Assembly: GCF_004359545.1 (NCBI RefSeq)
Contig: NZ_SCWB01000014.1
Span: forward strand, 1 to 64,000
Length of the DNA: 64,000 nucleotides
Source: Macrococcus lamae
GTDB lineage: Bacteria > Bacillota > Bacilli > Staphylococcales > Staphylococcaceae
Reading direction: 5' to 3'
Shown: piece after piece, positions 14,291 to 23,998 of the stretch
Numbering within the stretch: the first letter of the stretch is position 1
How the letters are laid out: every line of letters starts with the position of its first letter
The notes under the pieces: generated by a model
The model's database searches: none
Seen by the model: only the letters and a program-made list of their open reading frames with translations
What the model was told of the DNA's origin: nothing
Translations under genes and position numbers: made by a program

Positions 14291-15823
14291 ATGAGAAGAT
14301 TAGGATTAGTAGATATAGGTTCAAACACCATCCGTCTTGTTATCTTCGAGTATACTGAGTCAAAAGGATTGCAGGAACTGCAGAATATTAAGACACCTGC
14401 GCGGCTATATCAGTATCTTGATAAGAACAAAGTGATGAAGCAGGAAGGAATTGACGTACTCTGTGATACACTTAACAGCTTTCAGCAAGTAGCCGCTAAG
14501 TTTAATGTAGAAGCATTGTATCCTGTCGCTACAGCTGCGGTCAGACAATCGAAGAACATCGAAGAGATCATCGAACGCGTCAAAGAGAACACAGGAGTCA
14601 CGATGCAGATTATCACAGAGAAGGAAGAAGCATTCTTCGGCTACTATGCTGTTGTCCATACGCTTAACTTCAGCGACGGTGTGACCGTGGATATCGGCGG
14701 AGGAAGTACTGAAGTCACTTACTTCGAAGATAAAGAACTGAAATTTTCACACAGCTTTCCGTTCGGTGTCGTCACTTTGCAGAAATTATTCTTTGACAAT
14801 AAAAAACATAACGATGAAAAAGCCGTTTCGCAGGCACGGGCATTTATTAAAGAACAGCTGCAAGGCCTAAAATGGCTGGCAAAGCGCAAAGTTCCTATCA
14901 TCGCAATCGGTGGCTCTGCGCGTAATATCGCTCGTATACATCAGTCACTCGTCGAATATCCGATTGCCGGCGTTCACGGATACTCAATGAAAGAAGAAGC
15001 CATTGAAGTTGTCTACAAGAAACTGATGAATTCTTCGATGGACGATCTGGAAGACCTGGACGGATTAAGTCGTGACCGTCGTGATATCATTATACCGTCG
15101 ACTCTGTTATTTAAAGAACTGTATCATGAAGTTGAAGCGACAGAGTTCGTGTTCTCCCGTAAAGGTCTGCGTGAAGGTGTCATGATGTCTATTTTAGAAA
15201 AGGAGTATAAGCATCCTTTTGATAAGCATGAAGTTTTCAAAGAAAGTTTGAGAAATCTGGCATACAGCTATAATATCGGACAGGAAGAAGCGCAGCAGCG
15301 TCAGAAACTTGCAGAGATGATTTATTACGAGCTTGAAAAGAATGGTTTGATTGATGGCAGCAAACTGGATAAAAAACTGCTCCTGCAATCGGCATATTTG
15401 TTCTATCTTGGCAGTTACATTGATTCGGATGCGGCGAGCCAGCATACGTATTATATTATTTCTAATTCAAGTTTAAACGGTGTATCCCATAGAAACAGAG
15501 TAAAACTCGCTCTTTTATCAAGCTATAAGAATAAAACGCTCCTTAAATTTTACGCGGATGAAACAGGCTGGTTCACTGAAGCTGAAAAAGCTAAAATACA
15601 GCTGCTTGGCAGTATTCTAAAGTTTGCTTACGCACTTAACAGCAGCAATACGAATGTAGTTAACTCCCTTTATCTTGAGAAGAGCAAAGACCGGTACAAT
15701 CTAGTGATTCTGTATAATGGTGATCCGATAGCGGAAGAGTATCAAGTTGAGAGACAGAAAAAACATCTTGAGAAAATTGTAAAAGCAAAAATTTACATCA
15801 CTTTTACAGAGAATTTACAATAG
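14291..15823 (+). CDS. ppx: Exopolyphosphatase (Ppx/GppA family)
   Basis: A 510-residue protein of the actin-like ASKHA fold. The phosphate-binding motifs are DIGSNTIRLVIFEY (about residues 8-21) and VDIGGGSTEV (about 134-143). A long C-terminal HD-like helical region follows, as in long Ppx proteins. The enzyme releases phosphate from polyphosphate chain ends or hydrolyses pppGpp; sequence cannot separate the two. AAAGAGGAG precedes the start. Pairing with the polyphosphate kinase gene 58 bp downstream favours the polyphosphate role. Confidence 0.92.
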   Translation: MRRLGLVDIGSNTIRLVIFEYTESKGLQELQNIKTPARLYQYLDKNKVMKQEGIDVLCDTLNSFQQVAAKFNVEALYPVATAAVRQSKNIEEIIERVKENTGVTMQIITEKEEAFFGYYAVVHTLNFSDGVTVDIGGGSTEVTYFEDKELKFSHSFPFGVVTLQKLFFDNKKHNDEKAVSQARAFIKEQLQGLKWLAKRKVPIIAIGGSARNIARIHQSLVEYPIAGVHGYSMKEEAIEVVYKKLMNSSMDDLEDLDGLSRDRRDIIIPSTLLFKELYHEVEATEFVFSRKGLREGVMMSILEKEYKHPFDKHEVFKESLRNLAYSYNIGQEEAQQRQKLAEMIYYELEKNGLIDGSKLDKKLLLQSAYLFYLGSYIDSDAASQHTYYIISNSSLNGVSHRNRVKLALLSSYKNKTLLKFYADETGWFTEAEKAKIQLLGSILKFAYALNSSNTNVVNSLYLEKSKDRYNLVILYNGDPIAEEYQVERQKKHLEKIVKAKIYITFTENLQ

Positions 15824-15881
15824 TTCGATATAACTGAAGTTGGGATAATATACAAACTATTAAAAGTGGAAGTGATTATAT

Positions 15882-18044
15882 ATGGAAACAACAAACGCGA
15901 TTGATCTTAACAACAAAGATTATTACAACAATAGAGAAGTCAGCTGGGTTGCTTTTAACCATCGCGTCATTGAAGAAGCACTGGATAAAAGAAATCCGCT
16001 TTTAGAACGTCTGAAATTTCTCGCTATCGCTTCTTCAAACCTTGATGAATTTTTCATGGTGCGCGTAGCTGGCTTAAAGGACCAGATCACACTCAACTTT
16101 AATGAACGTGAAAATAAAACACAGATGACGCCTAGAGAACAGCTGGTTGCGATAGACAGAGACAACCGTGAGAACGTAAGGCTGCAATATGAACAGTATC
16201 ATCACCTGCTACAGGAACTGGAAGGGCATCATGTCTTTTTGAAACAGCCGGATGAACTGGAAGCCCATAACTATGAAGTGATTAAACAGCGCTTTGAGTA
16301 TGAAATTCTACCGACCTTAACACCTCTTGGCATTGATGCATACAGACCATTTCCGAAACTATCGAATAAATCATTGAATGTATTTGTTGATGTTGTTAAT
16401 CCTGAAGGCGAAAATAAATCGGCCATCGTGCAAATACCGGCATTATTAGACCGCATCATCTTGCTGCAGGATGATCAGCGTATGATTTTCGTCATGCTTG
16501 AGGATGTCATTATTCATTTTATCAATAGATTGTTCACTGGCCACGAAGTACGTCGCGCATTTACGTTCAGAATTACACGAAATGCGGATTTATCTATTCA
16601 TGAAGACGGGGCTGAAGATCTGCTGATTGAAATCGAGAAGTTTCTGAAAAAACGTAAAAGTGGTGCAGCGGTACGTCTTGAGATCGATACGAGAAATGAT
16701 CCGACAATTGGCGGCTCATTTTTAACTCATGAGCTGGAAATAGAGGAACGCGACGTCTATAAGATTGACGGACCTCTTGACTTGACGATGTTGTTCCAGT
16801 TATCAAGTATGGTATCGAAAAAATATCCACAGTTTGAATTCAAAAAATTTGAACCCGCACCTCCTGCATCACTCGGAATGAAGAATATTTATGCAGCAGC
16901 GCTTGAGCGGGACGTGTTCTTCCATCATCCGTATGAATCTTTTCAGCCGATTGTAGATTTTATCAAGGAAGCGTCAGAAGATCCGGCAACTCTTGCGATT
17001 AAACAGACGTTATACCGTGTATCAAGTGATTCGCCTATCATTGAAGCGCTTAAAAATGCAGCTGAAGCTGGTAAACAGGTCACTGTTCTTGTCGAGCTTA
17101 AGGCACGTTTTGATGAAGAGAACAATGTCCACTGGGCGAAGATGCTTGAAGAAGCCGGCTGTCATGTGATTTACGGGATGACTTACTTGAAAACGCACAG
17201 CAAGATTACGTTGGTCATCAAAAAAATAGATGATGAACTGATTCCTTATGTCCATTTAGGAACAGGGAACTATAATGATAAGACCGCGAAGATTTATACA
17301 GATATGGGAATCATAACGACAAACAGAGAAATCGGTCAGGATGCGATGAATTTCTTCAACTATCTAAGCGGCTATTCTGAAAAACCAGAATATAAGCGGC
17401 TTCACGTCGCACCGTTTGAAATAAGAGAAGAATTCCTTGATCATATCGATCAGGAGATTGAATCTCATCTTCAGAATGGCAATGGTCTGATCATCGCAAA
17501 AATGAACTCGCTGACCGACAAAGCAGTGATCAAAAAATTATTTGAAGCAAGTCAGGCCGGTGTCAAAGTCAACTTGATCATCCGTGGGATCTGCTGCTTG
17601 AAGCCGGGAATTCCAGGCGTCAGTGAGAATATCCGTGTCATCAGTATAGTCGGTCGTTTTCTTGAACATTCAAGAATTTATTATTTCTATCATAATGGTA
17701 AAGAGAGAATGTATTTATCCTCAGCGGATATGATGACGAGAAATATGATTAAACGTGTGGAAATATTATTTCCGATTATTGACGATAAGATTGTGACGCG
17801 ACTCAAAGAATTTTTGCAGCTGCAGTTGAATGATAATCAGAAAGCACGTGAACAGGATAGAAACGGTATCTATCATTATGTGAAAAATGATCTTGAACCG
17901 ACCAATTCACAGGAATATTTAGTGAAAGAATCAGAACAGTTCAGACGCACATTGACGAAAGAAAAATCGGTCGTACATGAACCAGTCATGTCACGGCGCT
18001 CCAAATTACTTGATCGGGTCATCTCACGCATCAGAAAAAACTAA
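15882..18044 (+). CDS. ppk1: Polyphosphate kinase 1
   Basis: A 720-residue enzyme that builds polyphosphate from ATP. The N-terminal region opens with [17 protein letters not shown]. Two phospholipase-D-like catalytic domains carry the autophosphorylated histidine in [10 protein letters not shown] (about residue 438) and the partner histidine in [10 protein letters not shown] (about 596). [17 protein letters not shown] is the classic PPK1 motif. The length is standard. With ppx upstream it forms a synthesis-degradation pair, ended by the hairpin at 18043. Confidence 0.96.
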   Translation: METTNAIDLNNKDYYNNREVSWVAFNHRVIEEALDKRNPLLERLKFLAIASSNLDEFFMVRVAGLKDQITLNFNERENKTQMTPREQLVAIDRDNRENVRLQYEQYHHLLQELEGHHVFLKQPDELEAHNYEVIKQRFEYEILPTLTPLGIDAYRPFPKLSNKSLNVFVDVVNPEGENKSAIVQIPALLDRIILLQDDQRMIFVMLEDVIIHFINRLFTGHEVRRAFTFRITRNADLSIHEDGAEDLLIEIEKFLKKRKSGAAVRLEIDTRNDPTIGGSFLTHELEIEERDVYKIDGPLDLTMLFQLSSMVSKKYPQFEFKKFEPAPPASLGMKNIYAAALERDVFFHHPYESFQPIVDFIKEASEDPATLAIKQTLYRVSSDSPIIEALKNAAEAGKQVTVLVELKARFDEENNVHWAKMLEEAGCHVIYGMTYLKTHSKITLVIKKIDDELIPYVHLGTGNYNDKTAKIYTDMGIITTNREIGQDAMNFFNYLSGYSEKPEYKRLHVAPFEIREEFLDHIDQEIESHLQNGNGLIIAKMNSLTDKAVIKKLFEASQAGVKVNLIIRGICCLKPGIPGVSENIRVISIVGRFLEHSRIYYFYHNGKERMYLSSADMMTRNMIKRVEILFPIIDDKIVTRLKEFLQLQLNDNQKAREQDRNGIYHYVKNDLEPTNSQEYLVKESEQFRRTLTKEKSVVHEPVMSRRSKLLDRVISRIRKN

Positions 18045-18076
18045 AAACAGACATTCCTGAAGGAATGTCTGTTTTT
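18043..18076. terminator. Bidirectional terminator between ppk1 and the nitroreductase gene
   Basis: AAAAACAGACATTCC-TGA-AGGAATGTCTGTTTTT is a perfect stem with A/T tails, serving both converging genes. Confidence 0.95.
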
Positions 18077-18084
18077 GCTCGTTA

Positions 18085-18696
18085 TTAGAGAAATGTTGCG
18101 GTTTCTTCCACTGTTAATCTAGAAGTTTCACGCGGTTCTTTAAGGGTTTTGCCGATAGTGATCAGCATCAGAGGAAGATAACGCTCTTCAATGTTGAACT
18201 GCTTAATGAGTTCTGTTCGTTTGAAGCCGCCGATCGGACATGTTCCAAGTCCCGCAAGAGTAGCTGCATTCATCAGCTGCATCGCTGCAAGTGAGGCGTT
18301 CAGTACGCCGGATTCGAAGCGGTATTCCGGTTTGGCATACGCGCTGTCAACCTGCTTAGTCAGCAGCTCCTTGATTTCTTCAGTCATACGACCTTCTGCA
18401 ACGTCCTGGCTGAAGATAGGCTCTGCCTGCTTATGTCCTTCTCTGTCCGCAAGAATAATGACTGTAGCACTTGAATCCATGATCTGCTGCTGATAAAACG
18501 CAAGCGGCAGCAATTTTTCTTTTGCTCCATCACTATGGATGACCAAGTATTTCCAGTGCTGCAGGTTCCATGCAGAAGGTGCCTGATTTGCCTGTCTGAT
18601 TAACTCAGACAACTGTTCCTGAGCCAGTTTGAATTCAGGATCATACTCCTTCACTGAACGTCTGTCAAAGAAAATATCTGTATGAGTTTGTATCAT
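18085..18696 (-). CDS. Nitroreductase family protein
   Basis: A 203-residue FMN-dependent nitroreductase-fold protein. RRSVKEYD (about residues 12-19) and APSAWNLQHWK (about 39-49) form the FMN phosphate and ring site, and LGTCPIGGFKR is the conserved C-terminal segment. The closest groups are the YodC/MhqN type of Bacillus, linked to quinone or nitro-compound stress. The substrate is not deducible. GGAGG lies 8 nt before the ATG at 18696. No regulator gene is adjacent. Confidence 0.88.
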   Translation of the reverse strand: MIQTHTDIFFDRRSVKEYDPEFKLAQEQLSELIRQANQAPSAWNLQHWKYLVIHSDGAKEKLLPLAFYQQQIMDSSATVIILADREGHKQAEPIFSQDVAEGRMTEEIKELLTKQVDSAYAKPEYRFESGVLNASLAAMQLMNAATLAGLGTCPIGGFKRTELIKQFNIEERYLPLMLITIGKTLKEPRETSRLTVEETATFL

Positions 18697-18760
18697 AATA
18701 ATCCTCCATATTAAAACTTCATATTTAATATGGTATAGCTGAAAGTATTAAATTGCAATA

Positions 18761-19582
18761 TTACTGCTTAAGTTCTGCCTGTACCAGTTCACCGGTGAAG
18801 GGATGAATGAAACTTAATTTATACCCCGTAAGTTGCAGTTGACGAAGCTTGGAGTCACTGTATAATGGGTCGCCGAGCACAGGATAACCGATTGCTGCCA
18901 GATGAACACGGATCTGGTGAGTGCGCCCTGTATCAAGTTTCAGTTCGACTTCTGTAACTCCGTCACCTAGTACTTTAGAGCTGATGATATGAGTCACTGC
19001 ATGCTGACCTGTATCGGATACCCGTCGTTTATTAGGATGGAATTTATCTTTGCCGATCGGCAGTTCAATGGTCTGGTTTTTAATAGGGAGCAGGCTTCTG
19101 ACTTTTGCTTTGTATGTTCTAGTAATTTCACGCTGTTCAAGCATCCTATCAAGAATTTTTTTAATCAGCGGATTTTTAGCAACAAGCACAAGACCGACTG
19201 TCTCCTGATCAAGCCTGTGAATCGGTTCTACATAGTCTGATTTCAATGTATAGACAGCGTGGTTCAGCAATGTATTCGTCTCCATCATATCGTTCGGGTG
19301 AGTCTTCACGCCTTTTGGTTTGATGAGTATCGCCAAATAGTCATCCTGATAGACGACTTCACATAGACGGTGTGACGACTTATAGTGACTGTGTTCTTCT
19401 GTAATAGGAAGGTCGAGAATGTCTCCCGTGTTCAGTGCTGTACTGAACAGCGCCTGCTCTCCGTTAACTGTCAGTGCTTTTGACATTCTTAGCTCATGAA
19501 TCATTTTTTTCGGCAGTACCCAGTGTTTCAGCAGTGCCTCTATCGTCATTCCATCGAATTGCTCATTTATTGTTATTTTCAT
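18761..19582 (-). CDS. RluA-family rRNA pseudouridine synthase
   Basis: A 273-residue protein with an N-terminal S4-like segment (DGMTIEALLKHWVLPKKMIHELRMSK, about residues 10-60) and an RluA catalytic domain. The catalytic aspartate is in HRLDQETVGLVLVAKN (about 123-138). Most family members have T-S-G at the point where T-V-G is seen here. GRTHQIRVHLAAIGYPVLGDPLY is intact. The target uridine is unknown. Its ATG is preceded by GGAGG, and the gene is divergent from the GNAT/nitrilase operon. Confidence 0.92.
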   Translation of the reverse strand: MKITINEQFDGMTIEALLKHWVLPKKMIHELRMSKALTVNGEQALFSTALNTGDILDLPITEEHSHYKSSHRLCEVVYQDDYLAILIKPKGVKTHPNDMMETNTLLNHAVYTLKSDYVEPIHRLDQETVGLVLVAKNPLIKKILDRMLEQREITRTYKAKVRSLLPIKNQTIELPIGKDKFHPNKRRVSDTGQHAVTHIISSKVLGDGVTEVELKLDTGRTHQIRVHLAAIGYPVLGDPLYSDSKLRQLQLTGYKLSFIHPFTGELVQAELKQ

Positions 19583-19662
19583 TGTTTCCTCCAGTGCAGT
19601 TCGTTTGATTGTAACTTTATTCGTGTATAATATATGTATAGTTTACATGAAGGAGCCTGAAC

Positions 19663-21201
19663 ATGACAGAAGAATTGAATTTAGAGGAATTAAATAAGTC
19701 AATAGAAACGCGTCCAATGACGTTCGAAGATATAGATGAAGTGATGCAGCTGCAGGAAATCTGCTTCCCTGGCATGGAGCCATGGAAGAGAGAACAGCTG
19801 GAATCGCATCTGCATTTATTCCCGCGAGGGCAGATGGTTATTGAGTATGAAGGAAGCATCATCGGTTCATGCTCCAGCCTGATCATCAATTTTGACGAAT
19901 ATGATGATAGACACACGTGGGATGATATTACCGATAACGGTTATATTACAAACCATAACGAAAATGGACATAATTTATATGGTATAGAAGTCATGGTACA
20001 TCCAGACTACCGCGGAATGCGTGTGGGCCAGCGTCTATACGAAGCACGCCGGGAAATAGCATATGAACTGAACTTGAAAAGTATCATTATCGGGGGTCGT
20101 ATACCGAATTATCATCTGTATAAAGATGAGCTGACACCACGTGAATATGTGACAGACGTTATGAAACGGAAAATTAAAGACCCGGTACTGACGTTCCAGT
20201 TTATGAACGGCTTCACATTGATGCGTATCAATCCAGGTTATTTGAAGGACGATGTGAAAAGCAGCAAATATGCGACGTTGATGGAATGGAACAATCCGGA
20301 CTTTGTGGCTAAGTCGAATCTTCACTTTAAGACGAGCCATCCGATACGTATTTGTACGGTCAACTATATGATGCGTAAAATCGATTCATTCGAAGAGTTT
20401 GCTAACCAGATTGAATATTTCGTAGATGTAGCTTATGATGCCGGCAGTGATTTTGTTGTATTTCCTGAGCTCTTGACCACACAGTTGATGAGCTTTGATG
20501 AAAAACGCAGCCCTGCTGAATCCATCCGTCAGCTGACAAAGTATACAGAACAGTATATTGAAATGTTCAATGATTTTGCGATGCGCTACAACATCAACAT
20601 TATCGGCGGTTCTCATTTCGTTGAGGAAAATGATGATATTTACAACATTTCATATTTATTCCGTCGTGATGGTTCCATAGAAAAGCAGTATAAAATACAT
20701 GTGACACCGAATGAACGACGATGGTGGGGAATTTCACCTGGGAAAAAAGTCGAAGTATTTGATACAGACTGCGGAAAAATTGCTATTCAGATTTGCTACG
20801 ACAGTGAATTCCCGGAAATGGGACGTATTGCTACAGAAAAAGGTGCGAAAATCATCTTTACACCGTTCTCTACTGAAGACCGTCAAAGTTACCTGCGCGT
20901 GAAGTACTGTTCAATGGCACGTGCTATTGAAAATCAGATCTACACTGTAACAAGCGGAACTTGCGGGAACTTACCGCAGACAGAAAACATGGACATTCAG
21001 TACGCTGCCTCTGGAATTTATACTCCAAGTGACTTCGGCTTTGCTCGTGACGGTATTGTCGGAGAAACAGGAGAGAATGTAGAGATGGTAATGATCGGTG
21101 ATGTCGATTTAGAAGTTTTACGACGTGGCCGTGAAGACGGCACTGTCAGACAATTAAGAGACCGTCGTCATGATTTATACCGAGTTGAATATAAGAGGTA
21201 A
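19663..21201 (+). CDS. GNAT acetyltransferase fused to a carbon-nitrogen hydrolase
   Basis: A 512-residue fusion. Residues about 10-215 are a GNAT domain with the acetyl-CoA loop VHPDYRGMRVGQRLYEARRE. Residues about 225-505 are a nitrilase-superfamily amidase with the Glu-Lys-Cys triad visible in VVFPELL (Glu near 269), KQYKIHVTP (Lys near 343) and IQICYDSEFPE (Cys near 376). The fusion is conserved in Staphylococcaceae and Bacillus, but its substrate is not established to my knowledge. It lies 9 bp before airS and reads as the first gene of a three-gene operon with the redox two-component system, hinting at a shared physiological signal. Confidence 0.9.
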   Translation: MTEELNLEELNKSIETRPMTFEDIDEVMQLQEICFPGMEPWKREQLESHLHLFPRGQMVIEYEGSIIGSCSSLIINFDEYDDRHTWDDITDNGYITNHNENGHNLYGIEVMVHPDYRGMRVGQRLYEARREIAYELNLKSIIIGGRIPNYHLYKDELTPREYVTDVMKRKIKDPVLTFQFMNGFTLMRINPGYLKDDVKSSKYATLMEWNNPDFVAKSNLHFKTSHPIRICTVNYMMRKIDSFEEFANQIEYFVDVAYDAGSDFVVFPELLTTQLMSFDEKRSPAESIRQLTKYTEQYIEMFNDFAMRYNINIIGGSHFVEENDDIYNISYLFRRDGSIEKQYKIHVTPNERRWWGISPGKKVEVFDTDCGKIAIQICYDSEFPEMGRIATEKGAKIIFTPFSTEDRQSYLRVKYCSMARAIENQIYTVTSGTCGNLPQTENMDIQYAASGIYTPSDFGFARDGIVGETGENVEMVMIGDVDLEVLRRGREDGTVRQLRDRRHDLYRVEYKR

Positions 21202-21210
21202 GGTGAGACG

Positions 21211-22314
21211 ATGAAGTCTAAGACAGGGTTACTGAAAGAGATTGCGGAATTCCTGAATGAAGAGACGGAAACATATTCAATGCTGGATGGTGCGTTAAAA
21301 CGTCTTGTAGAAGGCACTGATTTTGCGACCGGCTGGATTTTCTTCATCGATGACACCGGTAATCACCAGCTGGTTTCCGACTATCGGCTGCCGGAAGCTC
21401 TGGAACAGAATGACTGTCACTATATGACTGAAGGTCCATGCTGGTGCGTGTCACGCTATCATCAAGGCAGACTGACTAAAGCGTCCAATATCATCACGTG
21501 TTCACGTATCGTCAAAGCGAGCCGTAAATATCCAGATGGTACAGATGATATAACGCATCATGCAACTGTACCGCTGCAGTCCGGTCAGGAACGTTTCGGT
21601 CTGCTCAATGTGGCGACACCTCTTAAAAAGAGTTACAGCGAAGATGAACTCGAGCTTCTTGAATCTGTAGCATTTCAAATAGGAAGCGCGGTTAAACGAA
21701 TTTTTCTGACGGAGCGGGAACGCGAGATTGCTTTGACGAATGAACGGAACCGTCTCGCACGTGATCTGCATGATTCTGTCAATCAGATGCTGTTCTCGCT
21801 CAGGCTGACCGCTCATGCTGCGGCATCCAATACAGAGGATGATAAGGCGAGGTCTGCATTCGAACTGATAGAAGCGACAAGCCAGTCTGCTGTCAATGAG
21901 ATGCGGGCATTGATCTGGCAGTTGAAACCGATTGGACTTGAGCAGGGTCTTGCTCATGCAATACATCAATATGCAGATGTACTGGATTTGAATGTCACAA
22001 TGCATGTTGACGGCTTGATTCAACTCAATAATAAAGAGGAGACCGTTGTTTTTAGAATTGCTCAGGAAGCGCTGAATAATATTAAGAAGCACGCGGGAAC
22101 TGCTGAAGTGGAAATTATCATTGATCAGCTGACAGCATTCAGTATGACGATCAAAGACAGCGGAAAAGGCTTCATGGTGAAATCAGCAAAACAGCTCCCG
22201 ACTCACGGACTCAGCAACATGAGGACACGGGCAGAATCAATTGGCGGCACGCTTTTGATCACGAGCAGGAAGGATTCAGGAACAATTGTGACTCTGACGA
22301 TACAGGGAGGATGA
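21211..22314 (+). CDS. airS: Redox-sensing histidine kinase AirS (YhcS)
   Basis: A 367-residue soluble sensor with no membrane helix. A GAF domain spans about residues 20-165 and holds four cysteines, C69, C77, C79 and C97, in a compact C-x7-C-x-C-x17-C array of the kind reported to bind a [2Fe-2S] cluster in S. aureus AirS. A HisKA_3 dimerisation segment with phospho-acceptor H187 (RDLHDSV) and a HATPase domain ([28 protein letters not shown]) follow. The family responds to oxygen or redox state. GGTGAG precedes the ATG, and airR starts 4 bp after its stop. Confidence 0.9.
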   Translation: MKSKTGLLKEIAEFLNEETETYSMLDGALKRLVEGTDFATGWIFFIDDTGNHQLVSDYRLPEALEQNDCHYMTEGPCWCVSRYHQGRLTKASNIITCSRIVKASRKYPDGTDDITHHATVPLQSGQERFGLLNVATPLKKSYSEDELELLESVAFQIGSAVKRIFLTEREREIALTNERNRLARDLHDSVNQMLFSLRLTAHAAASNTEDDKARSAFELIEATSQSAVNEMRALIWQLKPIGLEQGLAHAIHQYADVLDLNVTMHVDGLIQLNNKEETVVFRIAQEALNNIKKHAGTAEVEIIIDQLTAFSMTIKDSGKGFMVKSAKQLPTHGLSNMRTRAESIGGTLLITSRKDSGTIVTLTIQGG

Positions 22315-22318
22315 GAAT

Positions 22319-22951
22319 ATGACATCTATTATACTGGTCGATGACCATCATATCGTCAGGCAGGGATTGAAATTTCTGATCAGCTCTATGACAGACTTTT
22401 CAATTATTGGTGAATTCAATGACGGTGTTGAAGTGATTGATTATTTATCTTCAAATGAGCCGCCGGACTGCATTTTAATGGATCTTGTCATGCCGAAGAT
22501 GGACGGTATCAAGACAACTAAGAAATTAAAGGAGCTCTATCCGGATATTAAGATTCTCGTGTTATCGAGTTATATCGATGAAGAGCATGTAATCGGAGTG
22601 ATGGAGGCGGGAGCGGACGGCTATGAAGTCAAAGATACAGAACCTGCGAAACTGATTGAAACAATCAGCCAGGTAGCAGCAGGCGAGAAAGTCTTTCATC
22701 CTTCAGTAATCACGGCAGTCAGAAATGCAGAGCAGCTGCCGCATTTGCAGAAGAAGCTGTCGAAGCGGGAACTGGAAGTGCTTGAGCAGATGGTCAAGGG
22801 ACTGACAAATAAAGAAATTGCAAATATTTTATTTGTTTCCGAGAAGACAGTAAAGACTCATGTCAGTCACATCTTCTCGAAGCTCGCAGTCAACGACCGG
22901 ACTCAAGCTGCTATTTATGCGATGACTTATAATTTAGTGAAGAAACAGTAA
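22319..22951 (+). CDS. airR: NarL-family response regulator AirR (YhcR)
   Basis: A 210-residue response regulator. The receiver domain (about 1-120) has acidic pocket D8-D9, phospho-acceptor D55 (LMDLVMP) and the conserved Lys region. A LuxR-type helix-turn-helix ([20 protein letters not shown], about 160-180) follows. GGAGG sits 9 nt before the ATG and overlaps the end of airS. It is the cognate partner of the upstream kinase and in S. aureus controls respiratory and cell-wall genes; that regulon is not shown here. Confidence 0.92.
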   Translation: MTSIILVDDHHIVRQGLKFLISSMTDFSIIGEFNDGVEVIDYLSSNEPPDCILMDLVMPKMDGIKTTKKLKELYPDIKILVLSSYIDEEHVIGVMEAGADGYEVKDTEPAKLIETISQVAAGEKVFHPSVITAVRNAEQLPHLQKKLSKRELEVLEQMVKGLTNKEIANILFVSEKTVKTHVSHIFSKLAVNDRTQAAIYAMTYNLVKKQ

Positions 22952-22956
22952 CAGGT

Positions 22957-23826
22957 TTAGATATCTTCAGGTTCTATATGAACAATCGTTTCAACAGACC
23001 CGAATTTTTCTTTCATCTGCTGTTCAATCTGTTCAGCAATATCATGGCTTTCCTTGACAGAAAGAGTAGGCTGTACAGTAACAGTAACATCCACAAAAGA
23101 AATAACGCCGTGATTCCGTCCTTTAAGATCCATTACCTGTATAACTCCTGGTATCGATGACACAAGATTTTTCATCTTCTCTAAAGTCTCAACTTCAAAG
23201 CCATCAGTCAACGTAATAGCAGTATCTCTGAAAATATCGATTGCTGTTTTCATGATGATAAAACCGACAACAATGGCCGCGATGGTATCGAGCATCGGAA
23301 TTCCGACATAGACACCCATGATGCCAATGAATGTCCCGATGCTGACTAAAGCGTCGGATAAGTTGTCATAAGCTGCTGCTTTCAGGGCACTTGAATCGAC
23401 TTTCTTTGCGAGATTGCGGTTGTAGAAATACACGCCGAACATAATGATAGCTGACAGAATAGCAACTACTGCTGCTTCAATCGTAGGAGTTGAATAGTCT
23501 CCTTTGAAGAAATTTGTGACGCCGTGCACAATGACTTGAACTGATACGGCGAACATAATAAATGACGCTGTGAGTGATGCGATGAATTCAGAGCGGTAGT
23601 GACCATAGTTATGGTTGGAATCAGCTGGTTTCATAGAGATTGATAGTCCGATGAGCAGAGCGATGGATGAAATGACATCTGTCGCATTGTTCAGTCCATC
23701 GGCAACGAGTGCCTGAGAGCCGTTTATCCAACCGAAAAGTAATTTAGTCAATGTCAAAATAATATACATTAAGATACTGAGGCGTGCGCCTTTTTTCGCC
23801 TGCTCCAGCTTATCTTTAATATGCAC
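22957..23826 (-). CDS. Cation diffusion facilitator (CDF) family metal exporter
   Basis: A protein of 289 residues from GTG 23826, or 306 from ATG 23877. Six membrane helices carry the zinc-site pattern of the family: ADGLNNATDV in helix 2 and YDNLSDALVS in helix 5, each with Asp/Asn ligands, plus NHNYGHYRSEF between helices. A cytoplasmic C-terminal metal domain follows (about the last 90 residues, with HDIAEQIE). The GTG start is preferred because AAAGGAT lies upstream and the longer form has no ribosome site. The metal (Zn, Mn or Fe) is not predictable. It converges with airR with only 5 bp between. Confidence 0.87.
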   Translation of the reverse strand: MHIKDKLEQAKKGARLSILMYIILTLTKLLFGWINGSQALVADGLNNATDVISSIALLIGLSISMKPADSNHNYGHYRSEFIASLTASFIMFAVSVQVIVHGVTNFFKGDYSTPTIEAAVVAILSAIIMFGVYFYNRNLAKKVDSSALKAAAYDNLSDALVSIGTFIGIMGVYVGIPMLDTIAAIVVGFIIMKTAIDIFRDTAITLTDGFEVETLEKMKNLVSSIPGVIQVMDLKGRNHGVISFVDVTVTVQPTLSVKESHDIAEQIEQQMKEKFGSVETIVHIEPEDI

Positions 23827-23998
23827 TATAATCGCATCCTTTACGTTTAATACTGTCTTATTATGAAGTATTATCATAGAAATATCTAGTAAATATTATT
23901 AATAGTACATTCATTTCTACTATAAAAGTTATTGTATAATAATAATATTTACTTTATAATTATAATAAGTTGTCAGAATATTTAAAAAGAGGTGGACT

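Noticed and set aside
21502-22092. 196-codon open frame antisense to airS
   Set aside because: It lies wholly within a well-supported sensor kinase gene, with no ribosome site and a composition typical of a shadow frame.
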